From JBMNMS01 sp050953445 (GTDB taxonomy: Bacteria; Bacillota; Clostridia; Peptostreptococcales; Anaerovoracaceae), in contig JBMNMS010000002.1 in the NCBI GenBank assembly GCA_050953445.1, forward strand, positions 1 to 64,000: 64,000 nt of DNA, given 5' to 3'. Below are positions 52,591 through 60,975 of this stretch, one piece after another (position 1 is the stretch's first letter; every line of letters starts with the position of its first letter). Made by a program: the position numbers and the translations under genes. A model generated the notes under the pieces. It was not told the DNA's origin. It saw only the letters and a list, made by a program, of their open reading frames with translations, and searched no databases.

Positions 52591-52902
52591 TTATAGGTTA
52601 AACATATCCATAATAGCTTTTTTAGATTGGACGCCCATATTTTTACCTTCTACCTTGCCGTCTTTCATCAGAACCAGTGTGGGAATGCTCATAACCTGGA
52701 ACTGCCTAGCCAATTCCGGTTGTTCATCTACATTCACTTTACAAATCTTAGCGTTTTTCACCTCCGAGGCCAATTCATCTATTACCGGTGAAAGCATTTG
52801 ACAGGGGCCGCACCAAGCTGCCCAGAAATCTAAAAGTACCGGCTTATCAGACTGTATTACCTCTTTCTCGAAATTTTCCTTTGTAATATTTAATGCTGCC
52901 AT
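52591..52902 (-). CDS. trxA: Thioredoxin
   Basis: 103 residues, standard length, with the WCGPC active site (Cys31, Cys34) and cis-Pro (MSIPTLVLM). It reduces disulfides in the cytoplasm and may feed electrons to the fusion protein downstream. AAAGGAGATATT precedes the ATG. The gene diverges from hcp. Confidence 0.96.
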   Translation of the reverse strand: MAALNITKENFEKEVIQSDKPVLLDFWAAWCGPCQMLSPVIDELASEVKNAKICKVNVDEQPELARQFQVMSIPTLVLMKDGKVEGKNMGVQSKKAIMDMFNL

Positions 52903-52942
52903 GATAATATCTCCTTTCGGTTTAAGTTTTTTTAGCTTACGT

Positions 52943-52955
52943 GGTTATGATAACC
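52943..52955. promoter_or_regulatory. Palindrome GGTTATGATAACC near the trxA promoter
   Basis: Perfect inverted repeat with 5-bp arms and 3-base centre, about 40 bases upstream of the trxA start. Possible operator; it overlaps the likely -10 region for trxA. Confidence 0.4.
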
Positions 52956-52974
52956 TTTTATTAATTTTTCAACA

Positions 52975-52987
52975 GTGACCATGTCAC
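52975..52987. promoter_or_regulatory. Palindrome GTGACCATGTCAC
   Basis: Inverted repeat with 5-bp arms and 3-base centre in the trxA-hcp intergenic region, upstream of a TTGAAA that could be the trxA -35. Resembles Crp-type half sites but the spacing is one base short of the usual TGTGA-N6-TCACA. Confidence 0.4.
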
Positions 52988-53019
52988 AAAAAAACGGAAA
53001 ATAATAAAAAAAGCAAAAA

Positions 53020-53035
53020 TGTTGTTATTACAACA
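53020..53035 (+). promoter_or_regulatory. Candidate Crp/Fnr operator of hcp
   Basis: Perfect inverted repeat TGTTGT-N4-ACAACA. Its centre lies about 42 bases before the predicted hcp transcription start, the class II activation position. The region also has a TACAAT -10 at 53058-53063 with no good -35, as expected for an activator-dependent promoter. Confidence 0.55.
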
Positions 53036-53138
53036 GTAATTATCCAAAAATTTGTGTTACAATTAAGACGCTGCAAGAGCAGAACAAATAATGATGACTT
53101 AAATATTTTTTTATTAGAATTCAAAGGAGGAAACGCTA

Positions 53139-54767
53139 ATGGGTATGTTTTGTTATCAATGTCAGGAAACTGCTAAGGGTACCGGCTGCACAGTTACCGG
53201 TGTCTGCGGAAAAAAGGAGGATGTATCCAACCTGCAGGACTTGCTGATTTATGCGGTAAAAGGTGTTGCCGATGTGGTACGAAAGGGCAATATCAAAGTA
53301 GAGGATTTAGGTGAAATAAATGGTCAGGTGTTAAGCAGTTTATTTATGACCATAACCAATGCCAATTTTGACGATGAGGCGATAGAGGCTCAGATTAAGA
53401 AGATGATAGATTATCGGGAGTCTTTGAAGAAGGACAAGAACATTGATGGACTTCACGATGCTGCAACTTTTGCTGTCGATGGATCTGCTGCTATGGCAGA
53501 AAAGGCAGCCAAGGTGGGGATCCTGGAAACGGAAAATGAGGATATCCGCTCTTTACGGGAAATGATAACCTATGGATTGAAGGGTATGGCGGCTTATGCT
53601 GAACATGCACTGAACATAGGTAAGGAAAACCCGGAAATATATGCTTTCATATATGAGGCTCTTGCGGCTACATTGGATGATAGCCTTTCTGCCGATGACC
53701 TGATTGCATTGACATTAAAAACAGGCGAACATGGTGTTAAGGTAATGGCATTGCTGGATGAGGCAAATACCTCAAAATATGGAAATCCGGAGATCACATC
53801 TGTAAACATCGGAGTTAGAAAGAATCCGGCAATCCTCATATCGGGACATGATTTAACGGATTTAGAGCAACTTTTAGAGCAGACCAAAGGCACAGGGGTA
53901 GATGTATACACCCATAGCGAAATGCTTCCTGCACACTATTATCCCGCATTTAAGAAGTATGATAACTTTGTGGGCAATTATGGTAATGCCTGGTGGAAGC
54001 AGGTTGAAGAATTTGAATCCTTTAATGGTCCGATTTTGTTTACGACAAACTGCATAGTGCCGCCAAGAAGTGAAGATATACGTAAGCGAATCTATACAAC
54101 CGGTTCAGCAGGCTTCCCCCAGTGTAAGCATATTGAAGCTGATGAAAAAGGAAAAAAGGATTTTTCAGAGATTATTGCCCATGCCAAAACACTGCCGGCG
54201 CCTAAAGAGATTGAAACGGGAACTTTAGTTGGTGGCTTCGCACATAATCAGGTATTGGCTCTTGCCGACAAGGTTGTATCAGCAGTTAAGGATGGGGCTA
54301 TCAAAAAGTTCTTTGTGATGGCCGGCTGTGATGGAAGAATGAAATCCAGGGCATATTATACTGAATTTGCGGAAAAATTGCCGAAAGACACGGTTATTCT
54401 TACTGCCGGCTGCGCCAAATATCGGTACAATAAGCTAAATTTAGGCGATATAGGTGGAATTCCAAGAGTGTTAGATGCTGGTCAGTGTAACGATTCCTAC
54501 TCCCTTGCGGTAATAGCATTGAAGCTTAAAGAGGTGTTCGGGTTAGATGATATTAACGATCTTCCCATAGCCTACAATATCGCCTGGTACGAGCAAAAAG
54601 CTGTAATAGTTCTGCTTGCACTGCTATATCTTGGGGTGAAGAATATTCATCTTGGCCCCACCCTTCCCGGATTCCTTTCACCTAATGTGGCCAAAGTACT
54701 GGTTGAGAAGTTTGGTATAGCCGGAATAGGAACTGTTGAAGACGATATCAAGCTATTCATGGGTTGA
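53139..54767 (+). CDS. hcp: Hybrid cluster protein / hydroxylamine reductase
   Basis: 542 residues. The N-terminal CYQCQETAKGTGCTVTGVC motif (C-x2-C-x8-C-x5-C) binds the [4Fe-4S] cluster; the body contains the hybrid-cluster Cys/His/Glu residues, e.g. TTNCIVPP, AGCDGR and TAGCAKYRYNK. Hcp reduces NO or hydroxylamine in anaerobes. A strong AGGAGG site precedes the ATG. It diverges from trxA, with a possible Crp/Fnr site between. Confidence 0.95.
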   Translation: MGMFCYQCQETAKGTGCTVTGVCGKKEDVSNLQDLLIYAVKGVADVVRKGNIKVEDLGEINGQVLSSLFMTITNANFDDEAIEAQIKKMIDYRESLKKDKNIDGLHDAATFAVDGSAAMAEKAAKVGILETENEDIRSLREMITYGLKGMAAYAEHALNIGKENPEIYAFIYEALAATLDDSLSADDLIALTLKTGEHGVKVMALLDEANTSKYGNPEITSVNIGVRKNPAILISGHDLTDLEQLLEQTKGTGVDVYTHSEMLPAHYYPAFKKYDNFVGNYGNAWWKQVEEFESFNGPILFTTNCIVPPRSEDIRKRIYTTGSAGFPQCKHIEADEKGKKDFSEIIAHAKTLPAPKEIETGTLVGGFAHNQVLALADKVVSAVKDGAIKKFFVMAGCDGRMKSRAYYTEFAEKLPKDTVILTAGCAKYRYNKLNLGDIGGIPRVLDAGQCNDSYSLAVIALKLKEVFGLDDINDLPIAYNIAWYEQKAVIVLLALLYLGVKNIHLGPTLPGFLSPNVAKVLVEKFGIAGIGTVEDDIKLFMG

Positions 54768-54794
54768 AATTAGGTGCAAAAAAGCAGCTAAAAT

Positions 54795-54829
54795 ATCCCA
54801 CTCCTATGTTATAATCATGGGGGTGGGAT
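54795..54829 (+). terminator. Hairpin after hcp
   Basis: 14-bp stem (ATCCCACTCCTATG with CATGGGGGTGGGAT, two G-T pairs), seven-base loop, followed by TAATATTATT. A probable terminator with an imperfect T-tract. Confidence 0.6.
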
Positions 54830-54870
54830 TAATATTATTGCTGATGGTTTAACGAAAGGAAGGTGGCTGA

Positions 54871-56370
54871 TTGAATGTAATCGTATCAAAAATTGTGGAG
54901 GTGCTGTATTCGGTAATACCCATCACCCTTATCGTATTAATACTCAATTTTACCTTGATACCAATGGAAGCGGTGTTAATGGTTAGATTCATTATAGGGG
55001 CAGTAATTATAATTATAGGGCTCACAATTTTTTTGTTCGGGGTGGATATTGGCATCACTCCTATCGGGTACGCCATGGGATCGGCAATAATTAAGCCAAA
55101 CAAGATAACAGTAGTAATTTTTTCGGGTATTATGTTGGGTTTTTTTATTTCCGTAGCGGAGCCAATTCTCCATATCCTGGCAGGGCAAGTTGATGGAGTA
55201 ACGGCCGGATTAATCCCCAAAAGCAGCATAGTGGTTATAGTTGCCCTTGGGGTAGCGATTATGCTGGCGGGAGGGTTGACGAGAATCGTATACAATTTCC
55301 CGCTTCATAAAATGCTTACGGTTCTATATGGAATCATACTTATTTTAGCTTTTTTTGTTTCATCGGAGTTTCTTGCCATATCCTTCGATGCATCCGGTTC
55401 TGTTACAGGTGCCTTAACCGTTCCATTCGTATTAGCTCTTGCCATAGGGGCATCCAAATTGAAAAAGGATAGTAAATCTTCAGAGGAGGACAGCTTTGGA
55501 CTACTTGCGGTAGCATCTACAGGAGCAATTATTACGGTGATGTTGATGAGTATCATCTCAAAAACCGGGGAAATAACAGGGGCCCTGGAGGGAGATGGCA
55601 CATTATCGGATACGGTTTTAGGCCCCTTTATACAAATACTTCCCCTAGTTACCGGGGAGGTCCTAACGGCATTATCTCCTATGATAATCATCTTCTTCAT
55701 GTTTCAAAAAATCTCTTTAAAGCTATATCGTGCAGAAGTTAGAAGAATACTTTTTGGCTTCCTTTTTACTTTTATCGGATTAATATTCTTTCTTGTAGGT
55801 GTAAATGCAGGATTTATGGAAGTGGGAACCACCGTAGGATACGAGTTGGCATCATTAAATAGCCCCTTATATGTCATATCCTTTGGTTTTGTGCTGGGTA
55901 TGGTCATTATTTTAGCAGAGCCGGCGGTCTACGTATTAACCCACCAAATAGAGGATGTAACTAGTGGATACGTAAAAAGAAGAGTGGTTATGGTAACTTT
56001 GGCACTTGGGGTGGCTATAGCTGTAACCCTTTATATTATCAAGATCCTTGTTCCGTCCATACAGTTGTGGCATTATTTGTTGCCCGGATATATAATTGCC
56101 ATAGTGATGAGCTACCATGTACCTAAGCTATTTGTCGGAATGGCGTTCGATTCCGGGGCGGTGGCCTCGGGACCTATGACGGCCACCTTCATATTGGCCT
56201 TTGCACAAGGGGTGGCGGAAGCAACGGAGGGGGCTAATGTTCTTATAGACGGGTTCGGGGCGGTGGCAGTAGTGGTAATGACTCCGATTATCGCATTACA
56301 GGTTCTGGGTATAATTTTTAAAATTAACTCCAAAAAGGAGGGAGTTGGGGAGCATGAGCAGCAAATCTGA
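54871..56370 (+). CDS. DUF1538 membrane protein (two-repeat)
   Basis: 499 residues, about 12-14 membrane helices in two homologous halves. Compare GYAMGSAI and AEPILHILAGQVDGVTAG in half 1 with GYELA and AEPAVYVLTHQIEDVTSG in half 2, and FDASGSVTGALTVPFVLA with FDSGAVASGPMTATFILA. This is the DUF1538 family of uncharacterised membrane proteins. The next gene encodes a P-II-like protein, and P-II proteins often regulate transporters, so a transport role is likely. TTG start at 54871 follows AAGGAAGG. No substrate known. Confidence 0.85.
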   Translation: MNVIVSKIVEVLYSVIPITLIVLILNFTLIPMEAVLMVRFIIGAVIIIIGLTIFLFGVDIGITPIGYAMGSAIIKPNKITVVIFSGIMLGFFISVAEPILHILAGQVDGVTAGLIPKSSIVVIVALGVAIMLAGGLTRIVYNFPLHKMLTVLYGIILILAFFVSSEFLAISFDASGSVTGALTVPFVLALAIGASKLKKDSKSSEEDSFGLLAVASTGAIITVMLMSIISKTGEITGALEGDGTLSDTVLGPFIQILPLVTGEVLTALSPMIIIFFMFQKISLKLYRAEVRRILFGFLFTFIGLIFFLVGVNAGFMEVGTTVGYELASLNSPLYVISFGFVLGMVIILAEPAVYVLTHQIEDVTSGYVKRRVVMVTLALGVAIAVTLYIIKILVPSIQLWHYLLPGYIIAIVMSYHVPKLFVGMAFDSGAVASGPMTATFILAFAQGVAEATEGANVLIDGFGAVAVVVMTPIIALQVLGIIFKINSKKEGVGEHEQQI

Positions 56371-57010
56371 GGGAATAGATGTTGAATTAATTTGTGCTAT
56401 TGTAAATTATGGGTTAGGCAGTAAAATACTTAAAGCAGCTAAAAGATGTGGCATATCAGGAGGAACTGTCGCCCTTGGTTTAGGCACTAAGAATAGCGGC
56501 ATAGGCTTTTATGATATAAGGAGGGAAGTCGTTTATATGGCGGCGGATCGAAAGACGGCTTATGAGGCAATAGGTGAGCTGAATAGAATCTTTGAATTTC
56601 ATAAAGCTAATAGGGGAATTGTTTTCACTACTTCAATCTGTGGCATTTCAGGAACAAAAAATATTGCCTGTGGGAAAGGAAATGAGGAAAGAGGGGCGGA
56701 GGAAATAATGTATCAGATTATCACGGTAATAGTTGACAGGGGAAGGGGAGAGGATGTTATTGACGCTGCGGTTCGGGGAGGATCCAAGGGAGGAACCATA
56801 GTCAACGCAAGAGGTTCGGGGGTTCACGAAAGGAGGAAGGTTTTTGCTATTGAAATAGAGCCGGAAAAGGAAATAGTGATTATATTATCGGAAAGAGCCA
56901 GTGTGGATGCCATCACGTCTTCTATTCGGGAAAGCCTGGAAATAGATAAGCCCGGTAATGGAATTATCTTTGTACAGGATGTAAATAAAACATATGGTAT
57001 TGCCAAATAA
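56354..57010 (+). CDS. Double P-II-like nitrogen-regulator family protein
   Basis: 218 residues made of two P-II-like ferredoxin folds: LICAIVNYGLGSKILKAA (half 1) and ITVIVDRGRGEDVIDAAV (half 2), with a T-loop/B-loop-like region GGSKGGTIVNARGSG in the second. P-II proteins bind ATP/ADP and 2-oxoglutarate and control transporters or enzymes. The ATG at 56354 overlaps the end of the DUF1538 gene by 17 bases, strong evidence for joint function. The first half lacks a clear uridylylation Tyr. Confidence 0.8.
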   Translation: MSSKSEGIDVELICAIVNYGLGSKILKAAKRCGISGGTVALGLGTKNSGIGFYDIRREVVYMAADRKTAYEAIGELNRIFEFHKANRGIVFTTSICGISGTKNIACGKGNEERGAEEIMYQIITVIVDRGRGEDVIDAAVRGGSKGGTIVNARGSGVHERRKVFAIEIEPEKEIVIILSERASVDAITSSIRESLEIDKPGNGIIFVQDVNKTYGIAK

Positions 57011-57032
57011 ATAAGAAAAAGGAGGTAACAGG

Positions 57033-57401
57033 ATGTTTGGACATGTAACAATTTATGTTAGGAATATAGAGGAGTCACTGAGATTCTATCAGGAGATAGT
57101 GGGATTGGAGGTAACAAGAAGATTCCCCGGTGGCCCTGGGGTGGAAATAGTTTTCCTTGGAGATGGCAAGGGCAAAACAGAGATTGAGTTAATAAAGGAT
57201 GATAAATGTGAAAACGTCGATTTAGGCAAAGACATTTCCCTGGGTTTTGAAGTGGAAGCCCTGGAAAAAACCTTTAAATATGTAGCGGAAAAAGGGTACG
57301 ATTCGGAGGGAGGCATAATCCAACCTACCCCCAATGTAAAGTTCTTTTTTATAAGGGATCCTAACGGGCTTAAGATTCAATTCGTAGAGTATATTGTTTG
57401 A
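57033..57401 (+). CDS. VOC-family (glyoxalase/dioxygenase-like) protein
   Basis: 122 residues, one VOC domain with the paired beta-alpha-beta units and likely metal residues His4 (FGHVTIYV) and Glu in IQFVEYI. Family members include lactoylglutathione lyase and epimerases; substrate cannot be assigned. GGAGGT precedes the ATG. Its gene lies between P-II-like and nitroreductase genes on the same strand with short gaps. Confidence 0.85.
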   Translation: MFGHVTIYVRNIEESLRFYQEIVGLEVTRRFPGGPGVEIVFLGDGKGKTEIELIKDDKCENVDLGKDISLGFEVEALEKTFKYVAEKGYDSEGGIIQPTPNVKFFFIRDPNGLKIQFVEYIV

Positions 57402-57410
57402 GGTGGTAAG

Positions 57411-57989
57411 ATGAATGAAACTTTAAGGACAATTGCACAACGTTACTCCTGTCGCTCTTTTTCCGATGAGATGCCTTCTGAGGAGCAGGTAAATGCCATA
57501 GTGGAGGCGGGCTTGCAGGCTCCCAGTGCCATGAATCGGCAGCCTTGGCGGATTATAGTGGTAAAAGACCGGAATCTCATACGGGAAATGGATGAGGAAG
57601 GTATGAAGGAGCTGTCGCTGATGGGCGATAAAAGCGGATATGAACGCATTATGGAAAGGGGGGGCAGGATGTATTATAATGCTCCCGTAATGTTGGTCAT
57701 ACCTGTTGAAAAAAATATGGGATATGAACTCATCGATTGTGGCATATTGGCTGAAAATATTGCCCTGGCCGCCACATCCCTGGGCCTTGGAAGTGTAATA
57801 TGTGGTCTTGCGGCGAAAACTTTTTCGGGAGAAAAGGGACCGGAGTTTAAAAAGAAAATAAAATTCCCCGATGGCTTTGAATTGGGGATTACCGTGTTAA
57901 TAGGATATCCGGCCCGGGGAATTCAGCCTACGCCCCACACACCTGATGGGACTAAGGTAATAATGATCAATGGAGATGATTACAAATAA
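57411..57989 (+). CDS. Nitroreductase-family flavoprotein
   Basis: 192 residues. FMN-site motifs ...QRYSCRSFSDEMPSE and APSAMNRQPWRIIVV; C-terminal LGLGSVICGLAAKTF and LIGYPARGIQPTPH. Probably reduces quinones or nitro compounds with NAD(P)H. It is nine bases after the VOC gene and ends five bases before the convergent GGDEF gene. Confidence 0.87.
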   Translation: MNETLRTIAQRYSCRSFSDEMPSEEQVNAIVEAGLQAPSAMNRQPWRIIVVKDRNLIREMDEEGMKELSLMGDKSGYERIMERGGRMYYNAPVMLVIPVEKNMGYELIDCGILAENIALAATSLGLGSVICGLAAKTFSGEKGPEFKKKIKFPDGFELGITVLIGYPARGIQPTPHTPDGTKVIMINGDDYK

Positions 57990-57994
57990 TTAGA

Positions 57995-59338
57995 TTAGGA
58001 TTGGGGGGAGTAGAATGCAAAAAGATTCTTCCCTTTCTTTTTTGCCTGATAAAGCGCTATATCGGCTTTGGTATAGAGTTGGGCAAATGTAGTTCCATCT
58101 GAAGGTGCCATTGAAATCCCTATGCTGCAGGAAAGGCAAAATCCTTTCAGCTTTCTGTTTTCATAGGATGAAAACACTTTCAAAATCGTTTTGCTTTTTT
58201 GTGATACAGCGGAAAGATCATTTACATCCCTCAGCAGCACTATGAATTCATCTCCCCCTATGCGGCCTAAAATATCTCCACTTCGGATCATTCCTTTAAG
58301 AAAGGTTGCGATATCCTCTAAAACCTCATCCCCTACTGGATGCCCGAAGTTGTCATTAATATCTTTGAAATTATCTATATCTATCAGCAGCATGGCGCTT
58401 AGATAGTCATCCTTGAGGCTTTGCAGCGCATCCTCTATAAGGGTTTTAGTGGCGCTTTTATGGTATAGATTGGTCAGGCTATCTCTGGAAGCACGTTCAT
58501 GAAGGAGCATGAGATGGTGCTTTTCCTCATTTATATCTCGTAAAACTCCAATTACCTTAATTATATTATCGTTGCTGTCCCTTTGCAGAGTGCATCTGAT
58601 TCTGCACCATATAAAATCTTTTTCATCCCGCAAAAAGCGGAAATCTGAGGTAACGCAGGTATGATCGTAAACCGACTCAAGCATAAAGTTTAAAAAATCG
58701 TTTCTGTCATCGGCATGAAGATAGGGATAGTCAAATATAACCTTTTTAAAATTTTCGCCGGGGGGAGGGTAGGCAAAGATGTCATGCCAATTTTTAGAGC
58801 ATTCGAAGGTGTCGGTTCGCAGATCCCATTCAAAGACTACATCGGAAGTTTGCTCCATGACTATGCGATATCTTTCCAATGTGAGAGTTAATTCCTTCTC
58901 GATATTTTTTTGATGACTTATATTCATAAGCATACAATAAAGTAAAGATGTTCCATCCTCCTTTTGCACTATGTTGCCTCGATCGTGAACCCAAAGGAGG
59001 GAACCGTCCTTACATACTACTCGGTATATTTGATCAAAGATCCCGCCGTCATTTAATTGATTTCTTATTGCGCCATCAAAAGAGGGAAGATCCTCCTGGT
59101 AAATAAGTTTTCTATACTGATTGTTAAATTTTTTCTTAATATCTTCCGAGCTATACCCGAACATATCTAAAAAACCCTGATTGTAATAATTTAACGTGGT
59201 GTTTGTGTTTGCATCGCAGCATATTACACATCCCGGGATAAATGAGATTAATTTCAAAAGTTCGCCATGGGCCGCATGAATTTGACGATATTTTTGAAGA
59301 TCAGTACTTATCTTATGATTAAATTTTTTGATTGTCAT
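57995..59338 (-). CDS. PAS-PAS-GGDEF diguanylate cyclase
   Basis: 447 residues, no membrane helix. Two PAS domains (about 20-140 and 145-270) and a GGDEF domain (about 280-447) with the intact catalytic motif GGDEF (GRIGGDEFIVLLR) and an RxxD inhibitory site (RSGD) five residues upstream. It should make c-di-GMP and be product-inhibited. The PAS domains may sense a small ligand or redox state. Its ATG overlaps the gpmI stop by four bases (ATGA), so it is translated from the gpmI mRNA. Confidence 0.9.
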   Translation of the reverse strand: MTIKKFNHKISTDLQKYRQIHAAHGELLKLISFIPGCVICCDANTNTTLNYYNQGFLDMFGYSSEDIKKKFNNQYRKLIYQEDLPSFDGAIRNQLNDGGIFDQIYRVVCKDGSLLWVHDRGNIVQKEDGTSLLYCMLMNISHQKNIEKELTLTLERYRIVMEQTSDVVFEWDLRTDTFECSKNWHDIFAYPPPGENFKKVIFDYPYLHADDRNDFLNFMLESVYDHTCVTSDFRFLRDEKDFIWCRIRCTLQRDSNDNIIKVIGVLRDINEEKHHLMLLHERASRDSLTNLYHKSATKTLIEDALQSLKDDYLSAMLLIDIDNFKDINDNFGHPVGDEVLEDIATFLKGMIRSGDILGRIGGDEFIVLLRDVNDLSAVSQKSKTILKVFSSYENRKLKGFCLSCSIGISMAPSDGTTFAQLYTKADIALYQAKKKGKNLFAFYSPQS

Positions 59339-60870
59339 AAGTTATCTCCTTTAATCAGCGAGTGTCCGGTCATCTCCAGGGGTTTTTCCATTCCGGCAAG
59401 ATCCAAAAGGGTGGGGACAATGTCAGCTAACACCCCGTTTTCTGCAAGCTCAATAGGTTTATGGCTTATGGCTATTAAGGGAACGCAATTTGTAGAGTGT
59501 GCCGTAATCGGATCTCCCTGGGGGGTTAGCATTGTATCAGCATTGCCGTGATCTGATGTTATGAGCATCTGCCCCCCATGGGCCATAACAGCTTCTAAAA
59601 CTCTGGCAATACATTTATCAAGAACTTCTATGGCGGTGATGGTTGCCTTCATAGAACCGGTATGTCCCACCATGTCCGGATTGGCATAGTTTAATATTAT
59701 GAAGTGGTATTTTTCTTTTTGAATCTGCTCAATAACGCTATCGGTAACCTGATATGCGCTCATTTCAGGCTGTAAGTCATATGTGGCCACTTTAGGGGAG
59801 GGGATTAGTATACGATCTTCCCCATTGTTTGGAGCCTCCATGCCACCGTTAAAGAAAAAGGTTACATGAGCATATTTTTCCGTTTCGGCAATCCTGAGCT
59901 GCCTTAGGCCAAGACCAGCCAGATATTCACCCAAAGTGTTTTTCAGTGATTGGGGGGGATATGCAACCAGTACATTGGGCATTTCCGCATCGTATTGGGT
60001 CATGCAGATGTAGCAAAGGCTTTTAAGAGGCTTCGTTCTTACAAAACCATTAAATGCCTCGTCCACAAAACTCCTCGTTATTTCTCTTGCCCTGTCCGGT
60101 CTAAAATTGAACATTATTACAGTATCCCCATCGGATATCGGGACAAAGGGATTGTTTTCATTTGATACAATTGTTGGCGATACGAATTCATCATCTTCGC
60201 CCCTGTCATAGGCGGCATATAGGCCATCCAGGGCGGTAGGAGCCTTTTCACCCTTTCCCAGGGTTAGAGCTTCATAGGCTTTTTTCACTCTTTCCCAGCG
60301 ATTATCCCTGTCCATTGCATAATAGCGCCCGGAAATCATGCCGATACGTCCCAGGCCGGATTTCAAAAGATATGCTTCCAGCTGACTGAGATAGGTTTGA
60401 GCGCACCTGGGAGGAACATCGCGGCCATCCAAAAAGGCATGGACATATACCTTTGTAAGACCTTTCATTTTGGCCATATATATTAATGGATAGACGTGAT
60501 TTATATGGCTATGAACACCGCCGTCGGAAAGAAGCCCCATAATATGGAGAGCCTTATCATTTGATTTTGCCAAATCCATTCCCTCGTTAAGAGCGGGATT
60601 TTTGAAGAAATCTTTGCTTTCTATTTCAGAACTGATTCTTGTCAGCTCCTGATAGACAACGCGGCCTGCCCCGATGTTCAGGTGGCCTACTTCGGAATTG
60701 CCCATCTGCCCCTGGGGAAGGCCTACCGCCAGCCCGGATGCCTTTATTAGAGTGCTTGGGTATGTATTGAAGAGATGATCCAGGGTAGGTGTATATGCCT
60801 GTGCTATTGCATTCCCATAGGTTTCTTCCGAATATCCGAAACCGTCTAATATCATTAATATCGTGTTCAT
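59335..60870 (-). CDS. gpmI: Phosphoglycerate mutase, cofactor-independent
   Basis: 511 residues, standard length. Metal site and catalytic Ser in GQMGNSEVGHLNIGAG, ILDGFGYSE at the N-terminus, and TSDHGNADTML and AHSTNCVPLIA near the C-terminus. It interconverts 3- and 2-phosphoglycerate with Mn2+. The ATG at 60870 follows AAGGAGATTT; in-frame upstream sequence has no site. It forms an operon with the GGDEF gene. Confidence 0.95.
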   Translation of the reverse strand: MNTILMILDGFGYSEETYGNAIAQAYTPTLDHLFNTYPSTLIKASGLAVGLPQGQMGNSEVGHLNIGAGRVVYQELTRISSEIESKDFFKNPALNEGMDLAKSNDKALHIMGLLSDGGVHSHINHVYPLIYMAKMKGLTKVYVHAFLDGRDVPPRCAQTYLSQLEAYLLKSGLGRIGMISGRYYAMDRDNRWERVKKAYEALTLGKGEKAPTALDGLYAAYDRGEDDEFVSPTIVSNENNPFVPISDGDTVIMFNFRPDRAREITRSFVDEAFNGFVRTKPLKSLCYICMTQYDAEMPNVLVAYPPQSLKNTLGEYLAGLGLRQLRIAETEKYAHVTFFFNGGMEAPNNGEDRILIPSPKVATYDLQPEMSAYQVTDSVIEQIQKEKYHFIILNYANPDMVGHTGSMKATITAIEVLDKCIARVLEAVMAHGGQMLITSDHGNADTMLTPQGDPITAHSTNCVPLIAISHKPIELAENGVLADIVPTLLDLAGMEKPLEMTGHSLIKGDNL

Positions 60871-60945
60871 GTCAAATCTCCTTCGATACATGATTATACC
60901 AAAAGCATATAAAAAAATATATAGGAATGCAATTAAAATAATATT

Positions 60946-60954
60946 TGATATAAT
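60946..60954 (+). promoter_or_regulatory. Extended -10 promoter of addA
   Basis: TGATATAAT (TG-N-TATAAT) 21 bases before the addA ATG; no good -35 is visible. Confidence 0.5.
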
Positions 60955-60975
60955 TGTAGGCAAGGGAGGTGCGAA

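Noticed and set aside
54849..55295. Minus-strand open frame over the DUF1538 gene
   Set aside because: Shadow of the membrane protein; Ile/Thr/Pro-rich with no start signals.
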